Position numbers and translations under genes: made by a program. This document shows, one piece after another, positions 46,793 to 57,330 of a DNA stretch of 64,000 nucleotides (position 1 is its first letter; each line of letters starts with the position of its first letter). This DNA is from Donghicola eburneus (GTDB taxonomy: Bacteria > Pseudomonadota > Alphaproteobacteria > Rhodobacterales > Rhodobacteraceae), in the NCBI RefSeq assembly GCF_900115865.1, contig NZ_FOXY01000004.1:248001-312000 (forward strand). The letters run 5' to 3'. Below the pieces are notes generated by a model. It was given only the letters and a program-made list of their open reading frames with translations. It made no database searches and was not told the DNA's origin.

Positions 46793-48313
46793 TCACTCGG
46801 TTGCTGGGGCCTCTGCTTCGGGCTCTGCGTCGTCGTTTGCAGGGGCCTCGGTTTCAGTCTCCGCAGGAACTTCGGGCGCATCGGTCGAGGTGTCAGCCGG
46901 CACCTCCTCTGCGCCTTCGGTAACGAGTGCACCGTTGTCCCACTGCCCTTCGGTCTGCTGGCCGGTGGTGTAGCGCATGACGCCAAAGCCCTGACGTTTG
47001 CCCTCGACAAAGGTGCCTTGGTAGACGTCCCCGTTTGCATAGGTCGCCCTGCCTTCGCCGCTGATTTCGCCATTCTTCCACTCACCCTCGTAGCGGAAGC
47101 CATCGGGCATGGTGATCGTGCCGGTGCCCTCGCGCTTGCCCGCGACAAAGTCCCCTTCGTAGACAGTGCCGTCTGCGTAGGTTGCAGTGCCTTTGCCCTG
47201 ACGCTCGCCGTTCGACCATTCCCCTTCGTAGCGATAGCCGTCGGGCATGGTCAGGACGCCTTGGCCATCGTTGCGGGCGTTTTTGAAACCGCCCTCGTAG
47301 ACTAGGCCGTTGGTATAAGTGATCTTGCCCTGACCTTCGATCACCCCGGAGTCCCAGTCGCCTGTGTAGCTGTTGCCGTCGGGATAGCGGATGGTCCCGC
47401 GCCCGTCGGGCAAGCCTTTGGCGACCTCGCCCACGTAGACCGAACCGTCGGGGTAGGTCATCTTGCCCCGCCCTTGAATTTCGCCGCTGACCCAGTCGCC
47501 GTTGTAGACGTAGCCGTCCGCGCCGGTGAACGTGCCTTGGCCGTGGCGCTGGTCATTTTCGAACGCGCCTTCGTAGGTGTCGCCGTTGGCATAGGTGACT
47601 TTGCCCTGACCCTGACGCTTGCCGTCGACCAGTTCGCCTTCGTACACGTCGCCGTTGGCCAAAGTCAGTTTGCCCACGCCGTTGATTTGACCCTCTGACC
47701 AGTTGCCCTGATAGGTCAGTCCGTCGGACATGGTCAAAGTGCCCTCGCCTGCGCGGGTGCCGTCCTTGATTTCGCCCTCGTAGACCGCGCCGTCGGGGTA
47801 GGTGATCGTGCCGCGCCCCTCTTTGACGCCGTTGGCCCAGTCACCCTCGTAGACATAGCCGCCGGGGCTCTCCATCCGGCCCTTGCCGTGGTGCATAGCC
47901 TTTAGGAAGCCGCCTTCGTAGTGGACGCCAGTTGCGTAATCGGCCACGCCTTGGCCGGTGATCTCACCTTGGACCCACTCGCCCTCGTAGGTGCCGCCAT
48001 CGGCAAAGGTGATTTTGCCGACGCCATCGGGTTTACCCTTGGCGAACTGGCCCACATAGACTGATCCGTTGGGGAAACGCGCCTCACCTTCGCCGCGGAT
48101 TTCACCCGCGACCCAATCGCCCGTGTAAGTAAATCCGTTCGGCAAACGATAGGTGCCGGTGCCATCCTGAAGACCGTCTTTGAACGTGCCCTCGTAGATG
48201 CCGCCGTCGTCATATTGCTTGGTAATTACCTCGCCCGTGTCTTGTGCCAGAACCGATCCGCCTAACATCACGGCAAGTGCTGTCGTCGCCGCAAAGCTTT
48301 TGAAATCGCGCAT
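46793..48313 (-). CDS. Exported MORN-repeat protein, 19 repeats
   Basis: A 506-residue protein with a signal peptide (FAATTALAVMLGGSVLAQ). From residue 40 it consists of 19 MORN repeats of exactly 23 residues (YxGxFxxGxxxGxGxxxxxxGxx), ending in a Glu/Ala/Pro-rich acidic tail (about residues 477-506). Bacterial MORN arrays form elongated beta sheets that bind proteins, lipids or the cell wall; the function here is unknown. Repeats alternate between a W-type (YxGxW) and a non-W type (YxGxF/I/L/V), with one break at repeats 9-10. It is divergent from nadE with 166 bp between starts. Confidence 0.88.
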   Translation of the reverse strand: MRDFKSFAATTALAVMLGGSVLAQDTGEVITKQYDDGGIYEGTFKDGLQDGTGTYRLPNGFTYTGDWVAGEIRGEGEARFPNGSVYVGQFAKGKPDGVGKITFADGGTYEGEWVQGEITGQGVADYATGVHYEGGFLKAMHHGKGRMESPGGYVYEGDWANGVKEGRGTITYPDGAVYEGEIKDGTRAGEGTLTMSDGLTYQGNWSEGQINGVGKLTLANGDVYEGELVDGKRQGQGKVTYANGDTYEGAFENDQRHGQGTFTGADGYVYNGDWVSGEIQGRGKMTYPDGSVYVGEVAKGLPDGRGTIRYPDGNSYTGDWDSGVIEGQGKITYTNGLVYEGGFKNARNDGQGVLTMPDGYRYEGEWSNGERQGKGTATYADGTVYEGDFVAGKREGTGTITMPDGFRYEGEWKNGEISGEGRATYANGDVYQGTFVEGKRQGFGVMRYTTGQQTEGQWDNGALVTEGAEEVPADTSTDAPEVPAETETEAPANDDAEPEAEAPATE

Positions 48314-48479
48314 CTTTCACTCCTCTTACGGGGAAGATCCCAGTAAACAACCTACATCGGACCCTAATTCACCCCCCGACTTCGGGCAACGGATTTCGCG
48401 CGATCTCTTTCCCTCGGGCCGCATTCTGGTAAAGCGGTGGGGACGCGACCCCTGCATATGACCGCAAGAGGCTATCGAC

Positions 48480-50138
48480 ATGACCCAGAGTTTCCGCCTG
48501 ACCATGACCCAGTTGAACCCAGTGATGGGGGACCTTTCGGGCAATGCCAATCGCGTGCGTCAGGTCTGGGCCGAGGCAAAAGAGGCCAGTTCTGATTATG
48601 TGGTCTGCCCCGAGATGTTCCTTCTTGGCTACAATCCGCAGGATCTAGTGATGAAGCCTGCCCTGCAGAACGCTTGCATGGAGCATCTGGAGGCACTGGC
48701 GGCCGATTGCGCCGACGGCCCTGCCATCGGGATTGGTGCGCCTGTGATGGTCGGGCCGAACTTGCACAACGGTTACTTTGTTCTGAGCGGGGGCAAGATC
48801 AGCGCCCAACTTCTGAAGCATCACCTGCCGAACTACAACGTGTTTGACGAACAACGGACTTTCAAATCTGGCGAAATGAACGGCCCCTATGTGCTGAACG
48901 GCGTCCGCATCGGCACCCCAATCTGCGAGGATGCTTGGCACGAAGACGTCGCCGAAACACTGGCCGAAACGGGCGCAGAGTTTCTGGTAGTCCCCAACGG
49001 CTCGCCCTATCGCCGGGAAAAGTACGACACCCGCCTGACCCACATGGTGTCGCGTGTGATCGAGAATGACATGCCGCTGGTCTATGTGAATATGGTCGGC
49101 GGTCAAGACGATCAGGCGTTTGACGGTGGCTCATTCGTGTTGAATCGTGGTGGTAAATTGGCCGCTCTGTTGCCAGTGTTCGAAGAGGCTGTCGCCCACA
49201 TCACCTTGAACCGCACCGATGACGGCTGGGACGCAGAGCAAACCAAACTGGCCGCTCACCCCGATGCATGGGAGCAAGACTACCACGCGATGGTCGTCAC
49301 CTTGCGCGATTACCTCGGCAAGTCCGGTTTTAAGAAGGTGCTCTTGGGTCTGTCCGGTGGCATCGACTCGGCCTTGGTCGCGATGGTCGCTGTGGATGCG
49401 ATCGGCGCTGACAATGTGCGCTGCATTATGCTGCCCTCCGAATACACCTCTGAGCACTCGCTTGAAGACGCCAAAGAGATCGCGGAAAACCTTGGCGTGA
49501 AATATCACACCGTCCCGATCACGCCCGCCCGCGACGCCTTTACCGAAACGCTGGCCCCGATGTTCGAGGGCTTGGCCGAAGACGTGACCGAGGAAAACAT
49601 CCAGTCCCGCATCCGCGGCACCATCCTGATGGCGCTGTCGAACAAGTTCGGGGAAATGCTCCTGACCACTGGCAACAAATCGGAAATGGCCACGGGCTAC
49701 TGCACGATCTACGGCGACATGAACGGTGGCTACAACCCGATCAAAGATATGTACAAAAGCCGCGTATTCGAGACCTGTCGCTGGCGCAACGCCCACCACC
49801 GCCCGTGGATGAAGGGCCCCGAAGGTGAGGTTTGCCCGCCCCGTATCATCACCAAACCGCCAAGCGCCGAGCTGCGCCCCGACCAAAAGGACGAGGACAG
49901 CCTGCCGCCCTACGACGTGCTGGACGCGATCCTGACCGGTCTCGTTGACCACGAGGAATCGGTCGATGACCTAGTCTCGCGCGGCTATGACCGCGACGAC
50001 GTCAAGCGGGTGGAACATCTACTCTACATTAATGAATGGAAGCGGTATCAGGCGGCCCCTGGCACGCGTCTCACGACCAAGGCGTTCTGGATGGACCGGC
50101 GCTACCCGATCGTGAACCGCTTCCGGACCGGAAAGTGA
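48480..50138 (+). CDS. nadE: Glutamine-dependent NAD+ synthetase
   Basis: Amidates nicotinate adenine dinucleotide to NAD+ using ammonia from glutamine. The 552-residue protein fuses an N-terminal nitrilase-type glutaminase (QLNPVMGDLSGN, catalytic Glu in CPEMFLLGY, Lys region HHLPNYNVFDEQRTF, nucleophile Cys in GTPICEDAWHED) to the C-terminal synthetase with the PP-loop GLSGGIDSALVA and GNKSEMATGYCTIYGDM. All catalytic residues are present. The next gene starts on its stop codon (GTGA). Confidence 0.97.
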   Translation: MTQSFRLTMTQLNPVMGDLSGNANRVRQVWAEAKEASSDYVVCPEMFLLGYNPQDLVMKPALQNACMEHLEALAADCADGPAIGIGAPVMVGPNLHNGYFVLSGGKISAQLLKHHLPNYNVFDEQRTFKSGEMNGPYVLNGVRIGTPICEDAWHEDVAETLAETGAEFLVVPNGSPYRREKYDTRLTHMVSRVIENDMPLVYVNMVGGQDDQAFDGGSFVLNRGGKLAALLPVFEEAVAHITLNRTDDGWDAEQTKLAAHPDAWEQDYHAMVVTLRDYLGKSGFKKVLLGLSGGIDSALVAMVAVDAIGADNVRCIMLPSEYTSEHSLEDAKEIAENLGVKYHTVPITPARDAFTETLAPMFEGLAEDVTEENIQSRIRGTILMALSNKFGEMLLTTGNKSEMATGYCTIYGDMNGGYNPIKDMYKSRVFETCRWRNAHHRPWMKGPEGEVCPPRIITKPPSAELRPDQKDEDSLPPYDVLDAILTGLVDHEESVDDLVSRGYDRDDVKRVEHLLYINEWKRYQAAPGTRLTTKAFWMDRRYPIVNRFRTGK

Positions 50139-50599
50139 CGCCACTGATCATATACGAGCGCCCGCTTTGGGCGCGCGTAACGTGGGCCTTGGCATTCTGG
50201 GCCCTCTTGGTTGGGCCGGCCTCTTTTTTACTTTGCGTTTCCCTCGGGGTGCAGCGCGGATTTTCGAATCTGATCCTTGTGTTTTTGCCGCTCTGCGCGT
50301 TGATCACTTTGATCGGTGCAGGGCGTTTGTGGCAAAGGGATAGGATGATCCGCAGCGCGCCAGAGGTCATGCGCGCAGATGCGCTTGGTATTCATCTGCC
50401 GGATGGCCATTCGTTGCGTTGGCAAGACTTCTCGCGCGTGCGCCGTGTGGCACAAGGCAACATGGGGACCATCTACCAAATCCTGCAGCACCCTACGGAC
50501 GAAATTTTCGCGGAGGTAGAGGGCAGTCGGGTTTTTGGCGATTTCGACGATCTGGCCGATGCCATACGCCATTTCCGTGACGTTGCGCGGTCTCCGTAG
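50135..50599 (+). CDS. Small membrane protein with PH-like cytoplasmic region
   Basis: An unrecognised protein of 154 residues from GTG 50135, overlapping the nadE stop by four bases. Two adjacent membrane segments (VTWALAFWALLVGPASFLLCVSL and FSNLILVFLPLCALITLIGAG) are followed by a soluble part with RADALGIHLPDGHSLRWQDFSRVRRV, reminiscent of bacterial PH-like or YcxB-type domains (strand, turn, W..F.RV). It is probably translated with nadE. Function unknown. Confidence 0.65.
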   Translation: MTPLIIYERPLWARVTWALAFWALLVGPASFLLCVSLGVQRGFSNLILVFLPLCALITLIGAGRLWQRDRMIRSAPEVMRADALGIHLPDGHSLRWQDFSRVRRVAQGNMGTIYQILQHPTDEIFAEVEGSRVFGDFDDLADAIRHFRDVARSP

Positions 50600-50733
50600 C
50601 ATCACAGCCCGTGGTAGAACGTGGCGTGCATTTTCATGTCGCATTTGGGATGCCGTGTCGGAATTCTATCAGACGACTCAGGGCAATGGCCCTAACGGAA
50701 CGCTTCCGAATTCTCGTTCTACGGACATCTTCA

Positions 50734-51285
50734 ATGATTACTGTGCACCAGATACCCGACGCCTTCTCGGCGGCCGAATGTGACCGCATCACTCAGATCG
50801 TAAATGATGCGATCCCGAGTGATGCCAAACTGGTTCGTGACCAGAAAGATCATAATTATCGCCGCGCTGAACTGGTTTGGCTGGACGAAGTCTCGGATAC
50901 AGAATGGGTGATGGACCGAATCCTGGAACTGGTGCGCTTGGCCAACCGCGACGTATTTGATTTCGAGATCAGCGAATTTGCAGAAAGCGCCCAAGTCGCC
51001 ACCTATCGCGCTAGCGCTGGTGGGCATTTCGATTGGCACTCTGACATTGGCGAGGGCCGCATCGCCAGCCGTCGCAAACTGACCATGGTGGTCCAACTCT
51101 CCGAAACCGATGCCTACCAAGGCGGCAAGCTCGAGCTCATGACTGGACGCGATTGTCTTGCTGCGAGTACTGCGCGCGGTACGGCGACCCTGTTCCCCAG
51201 CTTCATGATGCACCGCGTAACCCCTGTAACCGACGGCACCCGCCAGAGCCTGACGATCTGGAGCCATGGAACCCCGTTCCGCTGA
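50734..51285 (+). CDS. 2-oxoglutarate/Fe(II) oxygenase (prolyl-hydroxylase-like)
   Basis: A 183-residue dioxygenase. The iron ligands are seen as HFDWHSD (HxD) and MMHRVTPV (distal His), with the 2-oxoglutarate-binding Arg in RQSLTIW. VVQLSETDAYQGGKLEL is typical of the PiuC/PKHD or prolyl 4-hydroxylase group. ATG 50734 is used because it begins the fold (MITVHQIPDAFSAAECDRI). It likely hydroxylates a protein or small molecule; the target is unknown. It is convergent with serB across a repeat element. Confidence 0.87.
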   Translation: MITVHQIPDAFSAAECDRITQIVNDAIPSDAKLVRDQKDHNYRRAELVWLDEVSDTEWVMDRILELVRLANRDVFDFEISEFAESAQVATYRASAGGHFDWHSDIGEGRIASRRKLTMVVQLSETDAYQGGKLELMTGRDCLAASTARGTATLFPSFMMHRVTPVTDGTRQSLTIWSHGTPFR

Positions 51286-51297
51286 CGTAAAGCAAAA

Positions 51298-51367
51298 GGG
51301 GCCACGGCGCCCCTTCATCTTGGTGAAAATACCCTCGCCGAAGGCAGCGCGGCGTCAGCCGCGCCCC
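51298..51367 (-). repeat. Post-stop interspersed repeat, copy 3, with GC hairpins
   Basis: On the minus strand, directly behind the serB stop: a GGCGCGGCTGACGCCGCGC-type hairpin, then GGGTATTTTCACCAAGATGAAG (51313-51334), then AAGGGGC/GCGCCCCTT hairpin. The core matches copy 2 except one base. Confidence 0.7.
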
Positions 51368-51368
51368 G

Positions 51369-52244
51369 TTATCCGGCGAATTCGGTTTTCGCGTAGCCCT
51401 GAATGTAGAGCAGCGCACTCAGATCGCCGTTGTTGATGCGGATATCACATTGCGCCGCGACTGAGGGCTTGGCGTGCAGCGCCACGCCTGCGCCAGCCCG
51501 ACCCAGCATTCCCAGATCATTCGCACCATCCCCCACGGCCACAACATCCGCCTCGGTGATCCCCAAACGCTTTGTAATCTCTTCCAAAGCCTGAACTTTT
51601 GCTTCACGGCCCAGAATCGGACGACCAACGTCACCGGTCAGCTCCCCACCTTCGGCAATCAGCGTGTTCGCTCGGTTCTCGTCAAAGCCTAGTTCCGCTG
51701 CCACCTTCGCAGTGAACGCTGTGAAACCGCCAGATACCAAAGCGCAGTAAGCACCGTTGGCTTTCATCGTTGCCAGCAATTCGCGGCCACCCGGCATAAA
51801 GGTAATGCGCTCGGCCAGAACCTTGTCGATAACGCTTTCGGGCAGACCTTTCAGCAGGCCGACGCGCTCGGTCAGGGCACCTTCGAAGTCCAGCTCGCCG
51901 TTCATCGCGCGGGCGGTGATGTCTTTGACGCGCTCGCCGACGCCTGCTTCGTCCGCCAATTCGTCGATGCACTCTTGCTGGATCATGGTGCTGTCCATAT
52001 CCGCTAGCAGCATCTTCTTTTTGCGACCTTCCGCAGGCTGGATCACCAGGTCAACGCCTTGCTTTTGCAGGTCTTCCCACACATCCCACTGATTGTCTGG
52101 CAACACGTCCAGACCGAACTCTGCAGCCACGTCGGGGCACAGCCACTGAACGGCCCCACCGCCCCACGCATTGCGCAGGGAATCAACAAGCATCGCGTCC
52201 AGCGCAGGATTGGCAGGATTGGTCAGTAGGGTTGCCATATACAT
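51369..52244 (-). CDS. serB: Phosphoserine phosphatase
   Basis: HAD-family enzyme giving serine from phosphoserine. The 291-residue product has an N-terminal ACT-like region and the HAD motifs: LLADMDSTMIQQECIDEL (nucleophile Asp), ALVSGGFTAFT (motif II Ser), and AVGDGANDLGMLGRAGAGVAL (motif III/IV). It is divergent from serC with 158 bp between starts, so the three serine-pathway genes share one locus. Confidence 0.97.
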   Translation of the reverse strand: MYMATLLTNPANPALDAMLVDSLRNAWGGGAVQWLCPDVAAEFGLDVLPDNQWDVWEDLQKQGVDLVIQPAEGRKKKMLLADMDSTMIQQECIDELADEAGVGERVKDITARAMNGELDFEGALTERVGLLKGLPESVIDKVLAERITFMPGGRELLATMKANGAYCALVSGGFTAFTAKVAAELGFDENRANTLIAEGGELTGDVGRPILGREAKVQALEEITKRLGITEADVVAVGDGANDLGMLGRAGAGVALHAKPSVAAQCDIRINNGDLSALLYIQGYAKTEFAG

Positions 52245-52360
52245 GGGGGAAGTTTCCTATAGGGAACAAAGTCGTCGTTTTTCGTCACTCAAGCGGCGCT
52301 ATAGCGACAAATTGGCTATTGTGAAAGAGCGCGAAGCCCCGTATCTGCGTCAGCGGGACA

Positions 52361-52401
52361 CCTCTCCCCAACGAGAGGCGATTATCTGGAAGGGTACCAG
52401 A
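52361..52401 (+). promoter_or_regulatory. Structured serC leader; ribosome binding site in hairpin loop
   Basis: Two small hairpins end at the serC start: CCTCTC-CCCAAC-GAGAGG (52361-52378) and TCTGG-AAGGGTA-CCAGA (52385-52401). The second places the ribosome binding site AAGGG in its loop, one base before the ATG. Position and form recall the serC RNA motif reported upstream of this gene in Alphaproteobacteria, but I cannot confirm the match without a covariance model. Confidence 0.5.
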
Positions 52402-52402
52402 A

Positions 52403-53548
52403 ATGGCTATCGCACAACCGGCTACGCGGCCGGCAAATCCGCGTTTTTCTTCGGGCCCCTGCGCCAAAATCCCCACATTCAAGCTGGAACTGCTGTCGGA
52501 TGCTGCTTTGGGCCGTTCGCACCGTGCCGCTGTGGGCAAGGACAAGCTGAAGGCTGCCATCGAAGAAACCCGTGATATTCTTGGCATCCCCGCTGACTAC
52601 AAAATCGGCATCGTTCCCGCATCCGACACTGGTGCGGTTGAAATGGCCATGTGGTCGCTGCTGGGTGCCCGCAAGGCGACCATGGTTGCTTGGGAAAGCT
52701 TTGGCGCTGGCTGGGTCAGTGATGTGGTCAAGCAGCTGAAAATCGACGCAGAGGTCAAAGAGGCCGGCTACGGCGAGATCGTTGACATGGCGTCCATCGA
52801 CTACAACACCGACGTCGTCTTTACTTGGAACGGCACCACCTCGGGCGTGCGCGTAGCCAATGGCGATGCGATCCCCGCCGACCGCGAAGGTCTGACCATC
52901 TGCGACGCCACCTCGGCCGCATTTGCGCAGGACCTGCCTTGGGACAAACTGGATGTGACCACCTTCTCTTGGCAGAAGGTTATGGGCGGCGAAGCGGCTC
53001 ACGGTATGCTGATCCTGAGCCCCCGCGCGGTTGAGCGTCTGGAAAGCTACACCCCCGCATGGCCGATGCCCAAGATCTTCCGCATGACCAAAGGCGGCAA
53101 GCTGATCGACGGTATCTTCCGCGGCGAGACCATCAACACCCCCTCGATGCTGGCTGTTGAAGATTATCTGGTTGCTCTGGACTGGGCCCGCGAAATCGGT
53201 GGCCTGCCTGCTCTGATGGCGCGCGCGGATGCAAACGCCAAAGTCATCTGGGACTTCTGCGAGCAGAAAGACTGGGTCGCGAATCTGGCCGTGAACGACG
53301 AAAACCGTTCGAACACCTCGGTCTGCCTGAAGTTCACCGACGACCGCATTCAGGACGGCGCGGCATTCGCCAAGGCTGTTGCCAAGCGTCTGGAAAAAGA
53401 AGGCGTTGCGCTGGACATCGGTGCATACCGTGACGCGCCCGCAGGTCTGCGCATCTGGTGCGGTGCCACCGTGGAAACCGCTGATGTCGAGGCTCTGATG
53501 CCTTGGCTCGAGTGGGCCTTCGAAGCTGAAATCGAAGCGCAAGCCTAA
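52403..53548 (+). CDS. serC: Phosphoserine aminotransferase
   Basis: PLP enzyme converting 3-phosphohydroxypyruvate to phosphoserine. The 381-residue protein is of the alphaproteobacterial subtype: [26 protein letters not shown], then the PLP-lysine segment [18 protein letters not shown] and [18 protein letters not shown]. The start is fixed by the family N-terminus and AAGGG upstream. serA follows after 72 bp containing a GC hairpin. Confidence 0.97.
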   Translation: MAIAQPATRPANPRFSSGPCAKIPTFKLELLSDAALGRSHRAAVGKDKLKAAIEETRDILGIPADYKIGIVPASDTGAVEMAMWSLLGARKATMVAWESFGAGWVSDVVKQLKIDAEVKEAGYGEIVDMASIDYNTDVVFTWNGTTSGVRVANGDAIPADREGLTICDATSAAFAQDLPWDKLDVTTFSWQKVMGGEAAHGMLILSPRAVERLESYTPAWPMPKIFRMTKGGKLIDGIFRGETINTPSMLAVEDYLVALDWAREIGGLPALMARADANAKVIWDFCEQKDWVANLAVNDENRSNTSVCLKFTDDRIQDGAAFAKAVAKRLEKEGVALDIGAYRDAPAGLRIWCGATVETADVEALMPWLEWAFEAEIEAQA

Positions 53549-53560
53549 GCTTTCCCTCTT

Positions 53561-53580
53561 GGGGGCGCCTCGTCGCCCCC
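53561..53580 (+). terminator. GC hairpin between serC and serA
   Basis: GGGGGCG-CCTCGT-CGCCCCC, a perfect 7-bp stem without a T tract, 12 bp behind serC. It may act as a partial terminator or an mRNA-processing or stabilising element that sets unequal expression. Confidence 0.5.
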
Positions 53581-53620
53581 GAACATCCTCATAGAATTCT
53601 CAGATCAAAGGACCATCAAA

Positions 53621-55216
<1,596 letters not shown>

Positions 55217-55242
55217 TCACCTTTTAGGTGTGCTAAAGATCG

Positions 55243-55271
55243 GCCTGTCGCAGAAATGCGGCAGGCTTTTT
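55243..55271 (+). terminator. Intrinsic terminator of serA
   Basis: GCCTGTCGCA-GAAA-TGCGGCAGGC, ten pairs with one T-G wobble, followed by TTTTT. The following gene starts 16 bp behind it. Confidence 0.92.
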
Positions 55272-55286
55272 CATTTCGGAGGTTTC

Positions 55287-56039
55287 ATGCGCTGCTACGC
55301 GATTGGCGATATCCACGGTCATTTGGACAAACTGCAAGGCGTGCACCGCTTGATTGAATTGGATCGTACGCGCTGCGGTGACGTGGATGCCCCCGTGATC
55401 CATCTGGGGGATTACGCCGACCGTGGACCGAATGTGCGCGGGGTGCTGGACTATCTGATGGCGGGCGAGGCCGAAGGGAAGCCTTGGATCAATCTCTTGG
55501 GCAATCACGACCGCATGATGTGGCATTTTCTGCAACCAGTCGAACAACCCGACCCTCTACGTCACGACCTGCATTGGCTGATGTTGGACATCAATATCGG
55601 CGGGCGCAAAACGCTGGCGTCCTATGGTGTCGATGTGTCCGACGACCGCCCGATCCACGAAATCCACGCCGAAGGTCGCGCAAAAGTGCCTATCGAGCAT
55701 TTGGACTTCATCGCGGGCTTGCGGGAATACTATCCCACGAATGATGTCTTTTACTGTCATGCTGGGGTGCGCCCCGGCGTGCCGCTGGATCAGCAGGTAC
55801 AGGACGATCTGGTCTGGATTCGTGGCCCGTTTCACGAACATAAAGACAGCTTTGGTCCCCTAATCCTGCATGGTCATACCCATCTGGACCGGATCACGCA
55901 TTTCGGGAACCGCGTGGATATCGACACAGGCGCTGCATACGGCGGTCCGATCTCTGCAGTGGTCGTCGAGGGACGTGACATCTGGCAGCTGACCGAAGAG
56001 GGACGCGTGCCCGTTCGGCCGCACGTGACTGTCGAATAA
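55287..56039 (+). CDS. Calcineurin-like metallophosphoesterase (serine/threonine phosphatase type)
   Basis: A 250-residue PPP-family phosphoesterase with all metal-binding motifs: YAIGDIHGHLDKL, VIHLGDYADRGPNVRG, NLLGNHDRMMWHF and LILHGHTHLDRI. It resembles phage-lambda-type protein phosphatases and diadenosine tetraphosphatases (ApaH-like); which substrate it uses is not clear. ATG 55287 with CGGAGG upstream is used, as an earlier in-frame start would lie before the serA terminator. A long terminator follows. Confidence 0.88.
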   Translation: MRCYAIGDIHGHLDKLQGVHRLIELDRTRCGDVDAPVIHLGDYADRGPNVRGVLDYLMAGEAEGKPWINLLGNHDRMMWHFLQPVEQPDPLRHDLHWLMLDINIGGRKTLASYGVDVSDDRPIHEIHAEGRAKVPIEHLDFIAGLREYYPTNDVFYCHAGVRPGVPLDQQVQDDLVWIRGPFHEHKDSFGPLILHGHTHLDRITHFGNRVDIDTGAAYGGPISAVVVEGRDIWQLTEEGRVPVRPHVTVE

Positions 56040-56042
56040 AAG

Positions 56043-56075
56043 AAAGGGGGAGAGGCTTCGCAACTCTCCCCCTTT
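56043..56075 (+). terminator. Terminator of the metallophosphoesterase gene
   Basis: AAAGGGGGAGAG (56043-56054) pairs perfectly with CTCTCCCCCTTT (56064-56075). Confidence 0.88.
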
Positions 56076-56286
56076 GATTCCAAAGGTCTTTAACTACATG
56101 GCATCGTTGGGGCGATGCAGCCCGCAATCGCGGGAATTGCCACCGTGCCGCGTAAATTGCGGGTCAGGCTGTCGGCAGAGCGGTCTGAATATCAGTCACT
56201 CATGATGACAACTTCAAACTACGCCAAAGGTTCCGACCTAAAAATATCGCATGCTGCACGCGCGAAATTGCGGATTTCGAGGGGAT

Positions 56287-57330
56287 TCACGTCCAGTCCA
56301 AAACAATTTTACCGGACTTGCCTGATCGCATGGTCTCAAAGGCCTGAATGTAGTCGTCTTTCGCAAACCGGTGGGTGATGACGCGGCTCACGTCGAGGCC
56401 GTTTTGCAGCATCGCAATCATCTTGTACCACGTCTCAAAAATCTCTCGGCCGTAGACGCCTTTGAGGGTGATTGCTTTAAAAACGATTCGAGACCAATCC
56501 ACCGGGCTCTTGCCCGGCGGGATGCCGAGTAGGGCAATCCGCCCGCCCATCACCAGCGCCTCAACCATCTGGTCCAGTGCTTGCTGATTGCCGGACATCT
56601 CTAGTCCCACGTCAAAGCCTTGCTTCATCTTGAGGCGAGCGATCACATCCCGCAGGTCTTCTTGGGCGACATTCACGGGGGTGACGTCCGCAACCTGCCC
56701 GGCCAAGGCCAAGCGGTCAGCGTTCACGTCCGTAATTACTACATGGCGTGCACCAGCATGGCGGGCAACCGCGGCGGCCATGATCCCGATAGGCCCCGCG
56801 CCGGTGATCAGCACGTCCTCCCCCAGAAGATCGAAACTCAGCGCCGTGTGCACCGCGTTCCCCAGTGGATCTAGGATCGCGCCAATGTCGTCGCTGATCT
56901 CGTCGGGCAGGGGCACCACGTTAAACGCAGGCAGCCGCAGGTACTCGGCAAACGCGCCTTGTTCATTCACCCCGATCCCCCGCGTTTCAGGGTCGAGGTG
57001 GAAACGGCCCGCGCGGCTTTGGCGACTGGTTTTGCCGATCAGGTGCCCTTCGCCGCTACAACGTTGGCCGATCGAGAGCCCTTCGACGTTGCGGCCCATA
57101 TCCACGATTTCGCCCGCAAATTCGTGGCCGGTGATCAGCGGGACAGGAACGGTTTTCTGCGCCCACTCGTCCCAGTTCCAGATATGGATGTCGGTCCCGC
57201 AGATGCCGGCTTTCTTGACGCGGATCAGCACGTCATCGGGGCCAATCTCAGGGACAGGGCGTTGCTCCTGCCAGAGGCCGACGGCAGGCTGCGCCTTGAC
57301 CAGCGCGCTCATGGTGTTGGGGCGGGTCAT
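56287..57330 (-). CDS. tdh: L-threonine 3-dehydrogenase
   Basis: Zinc alcohol-dehydrogenase-family enzyme that oxidises threonine to 2-amino-3-oxobutyrate with NAD+. The 347-residue protein shows the catalytic zinc site [17 protein letters not shown] and GHEFAGEIV, and the NAD loop [33 protein letters not shown] near residue 285 is a threonine dehydrogenase signature. The usual structural-zinc cysteine lobe seems altered ([18 protein letters not shown]), with no four-Cys cluster. Its start overlaps the kbl stop by four bases. Confidence 0.95.
   Translation of the reverse strand: MTRPNTMSALVKAQPAVGLWQEQRPVPEIGPDDVLIRVKKAGICGTDIHIWNWDEWAQKTVPVPLITGHEFAGEIVDMGRNVEGLSIGQRCSGEGHLIGKTSRQSRAGRFHLDPETRGIGVNEQGAFAEYLRLPAFNVVPLPDEISDDIGAILDPLGNAVHTALSFDLLGEDVLITGAGPIGIMAAAVARHAGARHVVITDVNADRLALAGQVADVTPVNVAQEDLRDVIARLKMKQGFDVGLEMSGNQQALDQMVEALVMGGRIALLGIPPGKSPVDWSRIVFKAITLKGVYGREIFETWYKMIAMLQNGLDVSRVITHRFAKDDYIQAFETMRSGKSGKIVLDWT

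Noticed and set aside
46930-48200. Periodic 69-bp DNA repeat as a non-coding satellite
   Set aside because: The period is exactly 23 codons of the MORN protein in one open frame.
56076-56286. Possible gene or small RNA between the metallophosphatase and tdh
   Set aside because: The only open frame runs into tdh on the opposite strand, and no promoter-terminator pair or stable fold stands out.
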